This document shows, in pieces, positions 8,829 to 18,476 of a stretch of DNA of 64,000 bases. Position 1 is the first letter of the stretch. The number at the start of each line of letters is the position of its first letter. The translations under genes and the position numbers were made by a program. The notes under the pieces are model-generated. The model was given only the letters and a program-made list of their open reading frames with translations. It did not search any database and had not been told where the DNA came from. The stretch comes from VAZQ01 sp963721005 (lineage in GTDB: Bacteria > Pseudomonadota > Alphaproteobacteria > Rhizobiales > Xanthobacteraceae): the NCBI GenBank assembly GCA_963721005.1, contig CAVRHR010000007.1, positions 248,001 to 312,000 on the forward strand. Reading direction: 5' to 3'.

Positions 8829-9764
8829 ATGAGCGATCCAATTCAAATCCGCATGGGCGGCTATGGGCCGGCCACCACCGGCTTCAGCCGCGCCTTGCAG
8901 CGCATCGGCGACCGGTTGACGGCGCAGTTCGGGGACCGCCTCGACATCAAATATGTCTGGAACATCATGGAGCTGGGATACAAAGCCGAGGATATCCTGT
9001 GGCTGGTGGAGCACGGGCTGCTCACGCTCGGCTACCAATCCAGCAGCTACCTGACCGATCGGGTACCCGAGCTCGGCTTCGTCGACCTGCCGTTCCTGTT
9101 CGCCAGCAACCAAGAGGCGCGCGCCGCCGTGGACGGGGCGCTGGGGCAATTGCTGGCGCGCAAGATCGAGGAGCGGGTGAATTACCGGATCCTCGGCTAT
9201 TTCGAGAACGGCTTTCGCCATCTCTCCAACCGCTTGCGGCCGGTGCACGTGCCGGCCGATCTCGCCGGCATGCGGATCAGGGTGCTGCCGAGCCGGATCC
9301 AGGCCCGCACCTTCGAGCTCCTGGGCGCGGTGCCGCTGCGCATGGACCTGACCGAGGCAATCGCCAAGATCGTGGCCGGCGAGATCGATGCGCAGGAAAA
9401 TCCGCTCTCCAACACCGTCACCTACGGGGTGCACAAGTTCCACCGCTTCCACACCCTCACCAACCACTTCTACATCTCCCGCCCGATTTTTTTGCACCGC
9501 GCCGCGTTCGACGCCTGGCCGGCTGATTTGCAGGACGCCATGCGGGCCGCCGTGACCGAGGCGATTGCCTTCCAGCGCGAGTTGCACGAGCACGAGGAGG
9601 ACGACGCGCGACGGGCGATCGAGGCGCAAGGTTGCGAGATCGTCGAGCTCAGGCCCGAGCAGCACGCGGCTTTTGTCAAGGCGGTGCAGCCGATTTTCGG
9701 CGAGGCGCGGCAGCAGTATGGGGATGGGTTGTTCGAGCTGGCCGGCTTGACGGTGAGGCATTGA
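8829..9764 (+). CDS. TRAP-type DctP-like solute-binding protein without a signal peptide
   Basis: A 311-residue protein resembling DctP-type binding proteins of TRAP transporters. It has a VPELGFVDLPFLF segment, an Arg-containing ligand region (MRIRVLPSRIQARTFELLGA) and an AIAKIVAGEIDAQENPL segment. A good Shine-Dalgarno (GGGGGAG) fixes the start at MSDPIQ. From there the protein begins directly with mature-type sequence and has no hydrophobic leader, unlike normal TRAP binding proteins. No DctQ or DctM partner is present. It could be a cytoplasmic binding or sensory protein, or it may have lost its leader. Confidence 0.78.
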   Translation: MSDPIQIRMGGYGPATTGFSRALQRIGDRLTAQFGDRLDIKYVWNIMELGYKAEDILWLVEHGLLTLGYQSSSYLTDRVPELGFVDLPFLFASNQEARAAVDGALGQLLARKIEERVNYRILGYFENGFRHLSNRLRPVHVPADLAGMRIRVLPSRIQARTFELLGAVPLRMDLTEAIAKIVAGEIDAQENPLSNTVTYGVHKFHRFHTLTNHFYISRPIFLHRAAFDAWPADLQDAMRAAVTEAIAFQRELHEHEEDDARRAIEAQGCEIVELRPEQHAAFVKAVQPIFGEARQQYGDGLFELAGLTVRH

Positions 9765-9825
9765 GCGTGGCTCGCCCCGGCCGCGGGCGGTAAGCGTACC
9801 ACGGTGTAACCAAGGGGGACTGGTC

Positions 9826-10168
9826 ATGACAACACCCCTTCCGAACGGCCATCGGGCAGTCTTCGATATCCGTAAGGTCGAAGACTACTGCCTGAGCCTG
9901 GCACATCCGCGAGGCCGGCACAAAGCTCGGGTTTTTCGCGAGGCACTGAACATCGGACGAGACGACGCCGAATGGCTGCGAGCCATTCTGCTTGAGGTTG
10001 CTCGCAGCGGCGACGCGACATGGTTTGTATGCCGACGCGTGGGGAAACCATTGGCGGGTTGATGCGACCGTCGCGAGACACGGAAGAAGCGCCGTGGTAA
10101 GATCCATCTGGATTGTACGAGCGGGGGAAACCGCACCGAGGTTCGTCACTTGTTGGGTGCTGCGATGA
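9826..10168 (+). pseudogene. DUF6883-type protein, frameshifted
   Basis: The first frame (9826-10062, 78 residues) begins with the DUF6883 pattern (FDIRKVEDYCLSLAHPRGRHKA and FREALNIGRDDAEWLRAIL), then runs into an unrelated tail from about 10020. The +1 frame continues the domain as YADAWGNHWRVDATVARHG, then SIWIVRAG and RFVTCWVL, and stops at 10168. That stop overlaps the start of the DUF4926 gene as ATGA, which supports the joined frame as the ancestral gene. The break is either a real mutation or a sequence error. Function is unknown; DUF6883 and DUF4926 genes often occur as pairs. Confidence 0.75.
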
Positions 10169-10401
10169 AAGCGAAGAAGCAAGCAAAGCGCGAGACGCCG
10201 TCCGTCCTGGACGTGGTTGCCTTGTTGACCGACCTTCCCGCCGAGCGCCTTGCACGCGGCCAGGTCGGAACGGTGGTGGAGCAGCTTGACAATTCGACGT
10301 TCCTCGTCGAATTCAGCGACGACCAAGGTCGCGCCTATGCGATCGCTCCCTGCCCGCGGGCGGAGCTACTCATTTTGCACTACGTCCCTGAAGCGGCCTG
10401 A
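10165..10401 (+). CDS. DUF4926 domain protein
   Basis: A 78-residue protein with a small beta-rich DUF4926 fold. After a Lys-rich leader it reads VLDVVALLTDLPAERLARGQVGTVVEQL, then a core LVEFSDDQGRAYAIAPC. The start at 10165 overlaps the stop codon of the repaired DUF6883 frame, so translation was probably coupled. The function of the pair is not established; a toxin-antitoxin or inhibitor role has been suggested for similar small pairs but nothing here proves it. Confidence 0.8.
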   Translation: MKAKKQAKRETPSVLDVVALLTDLPAERLARGQVGTVVEQLDNSTFLVEFSDDQGRAYAIAPCPRAELLILHYVPEAA

Positions 10402-10448
10402 TCGACACCGATCCGGCGCCGTCCGGGGCCGCGTAGTCTTCCGGGTAA

Positions 10449-11206
<758 letters not shown>

Positions 11207-11210
<4 letters not shown>

Positions 11211-12133
11211 TTTCTCTGACTCACCAGGCCGACGAAGATGTCCTCGAGCGAGCTTTGGACCGTGCTCAAGTCGCGGAACCGGATTCCCGCCGCGTTGAGG
11301 TCCTTGAGCAGCGCGGTGATGCCGGTGCGCTCGCCCTGGGTGTCGTAGCTGTAGATCAATTCGTTGCCCTCGGCCGCGAGTGCCAGCCCATAGGCCGCGA
11401 GCGCGGGCGGCACCGCATCGAGCTTCTGGTTGAGCTGCAGCTTCAATTGCTTCTTGCCGAGCTTGCGCATCAGCTCCGCCTTGTCCTCCACCAGGATGAT
11501 CTCGCCCTTGCTGATCACTCCGATCCGGTCGGCCATATCCTCGGCCTCCTCGATATAGTGCGTGGTCAGGATGATGGTCACGCCCGAAGCGCGCAGCTGG
11601 CGCACGATCTCCCACATGTCCTTGCGCAACTCGACGTCGACGCCAGCGGTCGGCTCGTCCAGGAACAGGATCCGCGGCTCGTGCGACAGTGCCTTGGCGA
11701 TCATCACCCGCCGCTTCATGCCGCCCGAGAGCGTCATGATCTTGCTGTCCTTGCGGGTCCACAAGGTCAGCTCCTTGAGCACCTTCTCGATATGGGCCGG
11801 ATTGCCCGGCTTGCCGAACAGGCCGCGGCTGAAGCTGACCGTGTTCCAGACCGTCTCGAACGCATCGGTGGTGAGCTCCTGCGGCACCAAACCGATCATG
11901 GCGCGCACGATGCGGTAATCCTTGGCGATGTCGCGGCCGTCGACCCGCACGTCGCCAAGCGACGCGGTCACGATTCCGCAAATGATGTTGATGAGCGTCG
12001 TCTTGCCGGCGCCGTTGGGGCCCAGCAGGGCAAAAATCTCGCCCGACCGGATATCCAGGTTGATGCTCTTGAGCGCCTGGTAGCCGGAGCCATAGGTCTT
12101 GGACAGATTGGCGACGGAGATAATGGGTTGCAT
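11207..12133 (-). CDS. ABC transporter ATPase (NodI/CcmA-like)
   Basis: A 308-residue ATPase. Walker A is GPNGAGKT (residues 38-45), the signature is LSGGMKRR, and Walker B is ILFLDEPTAGVD with the switch His in TTHYIEEAEDMADR. A C-terminal domain of about 80 residues, typical of ABC-2 exporter ATPases, follows. It is the first gene of a two-gene operon with the permease at 10449-11210. The Shine-Dalgarno sequence before 12133 is weak. Confidence 0.93.
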
Positions 12134-12321
12134 GGGACCGAAGGGGCTGATGGTCAGGAGGTCCTGCAGAAAGGGAAGGCGTGGATGCTGCTTCGGACCG
12201 CGGCGGCGTCGCGGCGTTTTCCGGCGGGAACGGCAGACCGCAGGCTCTTAGACGCCCGATGGGGTTGGGTCAAACGCTGATTCCGGCTGCCCGCCCCGAC
12301 TGTGCTGCACGGATCGAAGGC

Positions 12322-13764
12322 TCAGGGCGGAGTGCCCGCAGCCTTGAGCCGCGCCGCCTCCTTCAGGTCGGCGGCGGCGCGCTCATTGTCGCCCTTGGCG
12401 CGGTACGCCAGGCCACGCTTGTCGTAGGCGTCGGAAAACCTGGGGTTGAGCTTGATCGCTTGGTTGAACTCGGCGATGGCGCGGGCATTGTCGCCCTTGG
12501 CGCCGTAGGCAATACCGCGGTCGTAATAGGCCCAGACGAACCTCGGCTCGAGCTTGACCGCCTCGTTGTAGTCGGCGATGGCGCGGTCGTTGTCGCCCTT
12601 GGCGGCGAAAGCCAGGCCCCGGTTGGTGTAGACGTAAAAGCGCTTGGGATCGAGCCGGATCGCTTCGCTGAAGTCCGCGATGGCGAGATCCTTGTCGCCC
12701 TTGGAGAAGTAGGCCGCGCCGCGGCTGTTGTACGCTACAGCAAGCTTGGGATCGAGGACGATCGCCGCGTTGGAATCGGCCAGCGCCCGGTCGAAGTCGC
12801 CCTGGGCACGGTATACGAGGCCTCGTTCGGCGTGGGCGCGTGCATTCTTGGGGTCGAGCCGGATCGCTTCGTCGTAGGCCGCGATGGCATGGACGGCGTC
12901 GCCCTTCGCCCCGTACGCGTCGCCGCGGCCGACGTTGGCGGAAGCGTATCTGGCATCGCGCCCGGCCAAGTCACCGGGCTCGAGCGTGCGGTCGGGGCCG
13001 CCGTTGAGAATGCGCTCGATATTCTCACCCCCGGCGGATTGCGGGTTGGACGGATCAAGGTGGTTTTGGGTCTCCCGTTTGCGAATCGCGGCGCTTGCCA
13101 GCGCAAATGCCTCCTTCAGATTCGCGGTGCGCCGCAGTGCCATATTGAAGAAGGCGTCGCCAAAATAAGTCCACGTGGCTCCATTCCTGCAGCCGAATGA
13201 TGGGTGATCGGCGTCCGCCGCGGTGATGACCAGCGTATCGGGATCGGCCAGCGGAGGTATGAAAACCCCCGAATAGCACGCCGAGACGACCACGATGCGG
13301 TGCCGCACCTGCGTCCGGTCGAGCATGGTGAAGAGATCCAGTGGTGACAGGATTTCCATGTCCTTGCGGTTCGGCGTCTTGACGGCGAGCCCGGCCCGGG
13401 AGCCGTGTGATGTCAGGATCAGGAACAGAATGTCGTTGTCGACGTTCATCGCCTTGGCGGTTGATTGCAATGTGGCCGAGAGCGTCTCGGCGGTCGCCTC
13501 CTCCCGGCTTTTCGTGTTGGCGCGCACGATGACGGGAGCGCCACCGAAGCGGCTTGCAACGATCTGGGCCGCACCCTTTGCCTCGCTCTCGAACACGCTT
13601 TCATCGCCGAACAGTCCAAATGCCACGACTTTGACTTCCGCCTTGGCCTCGGCGGCGTGTCCGCCGGAAGCCGCCGCAAAGGCGAGGAACAAGGCAAGCG
13701 ACCACGCCGACCTCAAGACTCGGACTGCGGTGATCATGGCGGCTCCGCTGGGTTGGACCTTCAT
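12322..13764 (-). CDS. Periplasmic C13 (legumain/caspase-like) peptidase fused to six TPR repeats
   Basis: A 480-residue protein. A Sec signal peptide occupies residues 1 to about 38. A C13-type domain follows with the catalytic pair in the usual settings: His120 after a hydrophobic strand (LFLILTSHGSRAG) and Cys163 (IVVVSACYSGVF). From about residue 270, six 34-residue TPRs run to the end, each with the pattern AKGDN..AIA....AI.L.P. The TPRs probably bind a partner or substrate. An alternative start at 13737 has GGAG just upstream. The gene stands alone, so its target is not indicated. Confidence 0.85.
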   Translation of the reverse strand: MKVQPSGAAMITAVRVLRSAWSLALFLAFAAASGGHAAEAKAEVKVVAFGLFGDESVFESEAKGAAQIVASRFGGAPVIVRANTKSREEATAETLSATLQSTAKAMNVDNDILFLILTSHGSRAGLAVKTPNRKDMEILSPLDLFTMLDRTQVRHRIVVVSACYSGVFIPPLADPDTLVITAADADHPSFGCRNGATWTYFGDAFFNMALRRTANLKEAFALASAAIRKRETQNHLDPSNPQSAGGENIERILNGGPDRTLEPGDLAGRDARYASANVGRGDAYGAKGDAVHAIAAYDEAIRLDPKNARAHAERGLVYRAQGDFDRALADSNAAIVLDPKLAVAYNSRGAAYFSKGDKDLAIADFSEAIRLDPKRFYVYTNRGLAFAAKGDNDRAIADYNEAVKLEPRFVWAYYDRGIAYGAKGDNARAIAEFNQAIKLNPRFSDAYDKRGLAYRAKGDNERAAADLKEAARLKAAGTPP

Positions 13765-14087
13765 GGGCTCGGTGAAATGATGTGCGGTATTCTAGGGCAT
13801 GGGCGGCCGCCGGTTAAGCCGGCCACGGCCAGCCGGCCGCGGGAGATGAACCACCGGATCGCCGCCAAGCCATCGCCGCGACCGCCTTGACGCGCTCAGT
13901 CCATGCGCAGATAGTTTGTGATCAAATCTTCTTTCGCGCGCCCGCCGCGGCGATGCTGAACTGTCTCGGTCAGACCCGTTGGCTCCTGTTCGCGTAATCC
14001 CGGAAGATTGGCGTGCGGCGCGATGCGTCGATCAAGCAAGCGAGTGCCCGATATATGCCGGGCGATGCCGGTCAAGAGGTAAACCGC
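13765..14087. other. Intergenic region between divergent C13-TPR and molybdenum hydroxylase genes
   Basis: These 323 bases hold no convincing gene. The part near 13905-13945 is less GC-rich (GTTTGTGATCAAATCTTC) and is a candidate control region for the divergent genes, but I could not assign a -35/-10 pair. A Shine-Dalgarno (AGAGG) lies just before the start at 14088. Confidence 0.5.
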
Positions 14088-14723
14088 ATGGCGAAATTCA
14101 CCCGCAGGAACTTCATCAAGGCGAGCGTAGCGACCGGCATCGTGGGGGGCGCGGTCGCGGCCCCGGTGGTGGTGTCGCCGTTCCGGCGCAGCGTGCTGGC
14201 GACCGGGACCAAGGCGGCAACGCCGCTGCCGCAGGCGATCACGTCGGTATCGTCCACCTTCAACCTCAACGGCACCGCCCACACGGTCGATCATGAGGTG
14301 CGCACCACGCTCTGGGAGGTGATCTCCGAGAAGATCGGGCTTACCGGCACGGTGCGCAGCTGCAACCGCGCCACCTGCGGGGTCTGCACCGTGGTGATCG
14401 ACGGCACCCCGCATTATTCCTGCCACATGCTGGCCTTCGAGGCGGCTGAGAAGCCGATCCTCACCGTCGAAGGGCTCGGCGACGGCACCAATCTCGACCC
14501 GATCCAGGAGATCGGCATCCGCAACATGGCGGCCGATTGCGGCTACTGCACGGCCGGCTGGCTGACCGTGGCCAAGACCTTCCTGGCCAAGAACCCGAAC
14601 CCGACCGAGGACGAGATCAAGGACGTGCTGGCCGGACATCTGTGCCGCTGCTCGGCCTATGCGGGCATCATCAAGACCGTGAAGGACACCGCGAGCTACA
14701 TGCGCGGGGAGGCCACCCTATGA
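14088..14723 (+). CDS. Molybdenum hydroxylase 2Fe-2S subunit with Tat signal (PaoA/YagT- or IorA-like)
   Basis: A 211-residue small subunit. The leader has a twin-arginine motif (TRRNFIKASV) and a hydrophobic stretch to about residue 40. The plant-type cluster cysteines are C92, C97, C100 and C112, and the second [2Fe-2S] ligands are C151, C154, C186 and C188. It passes electrons from the Mo centre to FAD. The Tat leader implies that the folded heterotrimer is exported to the periplasm, as in E. coli PaoABC. The stop overlaps the next gene as ATGA. Confidence 0.93.
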   Translation: MAKFTRRNFIKASVATGIVGGAVAAPVVVSPFRRSVLATGTKAATPLPQAITSVSSTFNLNGTAHTVDHEVRTTLWEVISEKIGLTGTVRSCNRATCGVCTVVIDGTPHYSCHMLAFEAAEKPILTVEGLGDGTNLDPIQEIGIRNMAADCGYCTAGWLTVAKTFLAKNPNPTEDEIKDVLAGHLCRCSAYAGIIKTVKDTASYMRGEATL

Positions 14724-17213
14724 GCTACAAGATCGAGCCCTCCCTCGAGGACACCAAGATCATCACCCTGCCGATGGTGCGCAACTTCTCGACCGGTGGC
14801 GGCTACGGTCCGGAGGACACGCTGACCGAGGGCGACGGCAAGCTGGTCACCCGGAAATGGCAGGGCCATCCGCCGGTCGATCTCACCATCCTGGGCAAGC
14901 CGCAGGCGCCGCTGCGCGAGGTGGTCGAGCCGCGCTACCGCGGCACCGCCGAGTTCGCGACCCGCATCCGCCTGCCCGGCATGCTCTATATCAAGTTCCT
15001 GCGCAGCCCCTATCCGCGCGCCGCCATCCGCAGCCTCGACACCGCCAAGGCCGAGCAGATGCCGGGCGTGCATCACATTCTCACCTACCGCAACGCGCCC
15101 AAGACCAACCCGCTCTCGATCGAGCTGATGCTGCAGGGCGAGATCGTCGCCATCGTGGCGGCGGAGACCGAGGACCAGGCCGAGGACGCCGTCGAGGCGA
15201 TCGCGATCGACTATCTCGACCTGCCCTCGGTGCCCGATCTCGCCACCGCCGAATCCGAAGGCGCGACCGACATCCGGGAGGGCAAGGGCAATCTGCTGCA
15301 GATGCCGGCCAACAGCCCCAACCATCAGGCCGGCGCCAGCGCGCGCTGGCACCATGGCGACATCGACAAGGGCTTCGCCGAATCCGCGATGGTGCGCGAG
15401 TTCTCCTACTATTTCGGCGGCAGCCGCATCGTGCCGATGCAGCCGTTCAGCGGCGTCGCCAAATGGGACGGCGACAAGCTCACCTTCTGGGGCCACGGGC
15501 AGGACATCTATCCGTCGCGCGAGTTCCTGGCCGGTTGGCTCGGCATCGACAAGAACAACATCCACTTCATCAACAAATGGAACGGCGGCACCTTCGGGGG
15601 CTTCGGGGTACGCACCGCGCCGTTCTGGGGGCTGGTGGCGCATATCTCCAAGGTCACCGGACGGCCCGTCAAGGCGATGCTGACCAAGGCCGAGGAGCTG
15701 TACCACATCCTCCACAAGCCGGAGACGATGTCGAAGTTCAAGGTGGGTCTGACCAAGGAAGGCAGGATTCACGCGCTGCGCTACGAGCTGCACATGGTGG
15801 CCGGCCTCACCGATACGCTGCCGCCGCACGTGGCCGCCGAGGTTTCGAAGAACCAGCTCGAGCTCTACACCGCCCGCACTCCGCATTGGGAGCAGGTGTC
15901 CTACGCCTACAAGAGCAACACGCCCATGATCGGCTGCAACCGCAGCTGCACCCAGCAGGAGGTGAAATGGGCATTCGAGAACCTGGCCGATGAGCTGGCC
16001 GAGCTCGCCGGCCTCGATCCGGTGCAGTTCCGGCTCCTCAATGTGGCGCAGCCCGGCGACCGGCTCGATCCGGCGACCGACTGGCACACCGAGATGAAGA
16101 AGCCGGAGACTCTACAACGGAGCGCTGACCTACGACTGCTTCGCCTCGGTCGAGGTGCTGCAGGAAGGCGCCAAGCTGTTCGGCTGGGACAAGCGCAACC
16201 CCAAGCCCGGCAGCGCGCCCGGCCGCTTCAAGCGCGGCATGGGGCTCGGCATCTCCCAGCATCATCCGGGCTCGCTGTCCTACCACGAGGGCGAGCCGGC
16301 GTTTAAGACCGAGCGCGGCATTCTCTGGAGCGCCGACGTCGAGATGGACCCGAGCGGGCGGGTGATCCTGCGCAGCGCGCTGCCCGACAGCGGCACCAAT
16401 CACGACACCGGCATGGCGATCCTGATCGCCGAGATGCTGGGCATCAGCTCGATCGACAGCATAAAATTGATGTGGGGGGATTCCGATACCGCGCCGCCGA
16501 CCGATCAATGGGCCGCCGGTCGCACCTGCACGGTGCAGGGCGGCGCCGCCCTGGTGGCGGCCAGGAAGCTGCGCGCCGAGCTGCTCACGCGAGCGGCGCC
16601 CAAGCTCGGGGTCGACGCGGCGCTGCTCGATCTCCGGGACAGCGTCGTGCGGGTCAAGGCCGATCCATCCAAATCGATCGCCGCATCCGAGCTGCTTGGC
16701 GGCGCGTCGCTGCGCATGCATGGCGAGGTGCGCGCCGTGCAGGGCCGCTCCATGGCCAAGGGCGTCGGCGCCTGCTTCGTCGAGGTCGAGGTCGATACCT
16801 GGACCGGGCAGTTCAAGATCACCCGCGTGGTCTACAGCCACGACACCGGCAAGGTCATCAATCCGTTCGTAGCGGTCAGCGACATGGAGGGCTCGTTCAT
16901 GCAGAGCTTCCAGGTGGCGACCAACTCGATCCCCTACGACAAGGAATTCCCCGGGCAGATGCACAACAGCATCGCGTTCCTGTCGTTCCCGATCCCGACC
17001 ATAATGGAGTTCCCCGAGGAGATCACCCAGGTGTTCATCGAGAGCCTCGAGCCGCGCTGGTTCTACGGCTACAAGGGCTTCAGCGAGACCAGCATCGGCT
17101 CGGTGCCGGGTGCCATCGGCAACGCCATCTACAACGCCACCGGGGTGCGTACCAGCCATCCGATCAGCGCCGAGCGGATCCTCATGGGCCTGAAAAAACG
17201 CGGGGTAGCCTGA
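14720..17213 (+). pseudogene. Molybdenum hydroxylase large (molybdopterin) subunit, frameshifted near 16109
   Basis: The first frame encodes the N-terminal Mo-subunit part (MSYKIEPSLEDTK to MKKPET, about 463 residues). The homologous protein then continues in another frame from 16110 (LYNGALTYDCFASVEVLQEG) to the stop at 17213. Together they give about 830 residues. The loop facing the Mo site reads GCNRSCTQQE, unusual for the family, and the C-terminal half has the expected GYKGFSETSIGS with a candidate catalytic Glu. Net +1 or -2 at the junction. Both flanking genes overlap its ends (ATGA and TGATG), which suggests the operon was recently functional, so a sequence error is plausible. Confidence 0.88.
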
Positions 17214-18202
17214 TGAAACCGGTCACGCTCTACAAGCCGGCCAGCGTTGACGAGGCGACGCAGATCCTGGCGCATCACGGCCAGGAAGCCGCGGTCTATG
17301 CCGGCGGCACCGACCTCCTGGTGCGGCTCAAGAACCGGCTCAACGCCTCGCCGAAATACCTGGTCGACATCAAGCAGATCGGCGAGCTCGACTTCATCCG
17401 CGAGACGCCGGACGGCGGCATCGCCATCGGCGCCATCACCACCATCGCGCGGATCGAGCAATCCGAGCTGGTGGGGCGCAAATATCCGCTGCTGCTGCAG
17501 ACCTTGAAGCGGATCTCCTCACCCGAGCTGCGCAACCAGTCCACCATCGCGGGCGACATCATGCAGGAGGTGTGGTGCCAGTATCTGCGCGGCAACTACC
17601 CGTGCTGGCGCAACGGCGGCTACATTTGCTACGGCGCGATCGGCGACAACAGCTACTACCACAGCGTGATGGGCGGGCGGTTGTGCTTTGCGGTCTATCA
17701 CGGCGATGCCGCGATCGGGCTCGAGGCGCTGGATGCCGGCGTCAAGGTGGCGGGGCCCTCGGGCCGGCGCGAGATGTCGCTCGAGGCGCTCATCCCGGGC
17801 GACGTGATGGTGGACGGAAGGGTGCAATCGCACGTGCTGCATTCGGACGAGATCCTCACCGAGATCGTTATCCCGCCGCCGCGCCAAGGCTGGACCGGAA
17901 CCTTCCAGAAAATCCGGCCGCGCGGCGTCTGGGACTTCGCCATGGCGTCGGTGGCGGTGAACCTGCATGTGGCCGACGGCGCCATCGCCAACTCGCGGGT
18001 GATCTTCGGCGGCATCGCGGTCAGCCCCTACCGGGAGCACGCGGTCGAGGCCTTCCTCAAGGGCAAGCGGCTCGAAGGCGAGCTGCCCCAGCAGGCCGCG
18101 ACCCGCGCGCTCGCCAACGCGGCGCCGCTCAAATACAACGAGCACAAGGTGGAGACCGCGCGCGGCGCACTGGCGTCGGGCTTGTCGACGCTGGCGGGGT
18201 AG
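17213..18202 (+). CDS. Molybdenum hydroxylase FAD subunit with probable [4Fe-4S] loop (PaoB/HcrB-like)
   Basis: A 329-residue CoxM-type subunit. The FAD contacts are AGGTDLL (residues 30-36) and TIAGDI (111-116). A loop contains C122, C131, C139 and C158, in the place where PaoB and 4-hydroxybenzoyl-CoA reductase beta subunits hold an extra [4Fe-4S] cluster. The ATG overlaps the stop of the Mo subunit. With the FeS and Mo subunits it forms an aldehyde- or aromatic-oxidising enzyme; the substrate is unknown. Confidence 0.9.
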   Translation: MKPVTLYKPASVDEATQILAHHGQEAAVYAGGTDLLVRLKNRLNASPKYLVDIKQIGELDFIRETPDGGIAIGAITTIARIEQSELVGRKYPLLLQTLKRISSPELRNQSTIAGDIMQEVWCQYLRGNYPCWRNGGYICYGAIGDNSYYHSVMGGRLCFAVYHGDAAIGLEALDAGVKVAGPSGRREMSLEALIPGDVMVDGRVQSHVLHSDEILTEIVIPPPRQGWTGTFQKIRPRGVWDFAMASVAVNLHVADGAIANSRVIFGGIAVSPYREHAVEAFLKGKRLEGELPQQAATRALANAAPLKYNEHKVETARGALASGLSTLAG

Positions 18203-18212
18203 GCACGGCTTT

Positions 18213-18420
18213 CCTCGCCCCGCTTGCGGGGAGAGGGCGGCACGGCGCGGAGGAAAACCAAAACTCGGCTCGGTGAGGGGGCGTTTCCACAAGCTCAGAC
18301 TCTGCGGAAAGGCCCCCTCATCCCGCCTTCTCAGTCGAAGTCGGATTTATCCGACTTCGACCACTCTATTCATGACCGAACTCAGGTATACCTGAGTTCG
18401 GTTGCACGCGGGGAGAAGGA
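18213..18420. repeat. Composite intergenic repeat with two long palindromes inserted in a hairpin loop
   Basis: The element starts with a hairpin (CCCCGC/GCGGGG, 18218-18231) and ends with CCTTCTC (18326-18332) facing GGGGAGAAGG (18410-18419). Between these last arms lie 77 bases with two perfect palindromes: 18334-18361 (13-base arms, 2-base centre) and 18376-18401 (two 13-base arms, no spacer). A copy of the outer hairpin without the 77 bases is at 45216-45238. Confidence 0.75.
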
Positions 18421-18476
18421 GTGAAACGCCCTGCGTCCCTGACTTGGACGCGCGGTTTAGCCTGAAGGAGAATCCC

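Noticed and set aside
13896..14639. Minus-strand open frame opposite the FeS subunit gene
   Set aside because: The plus strand encodes a complete Tat-[2Fe-2S] subunit with all eight Cys; the antisense frame has no domain.
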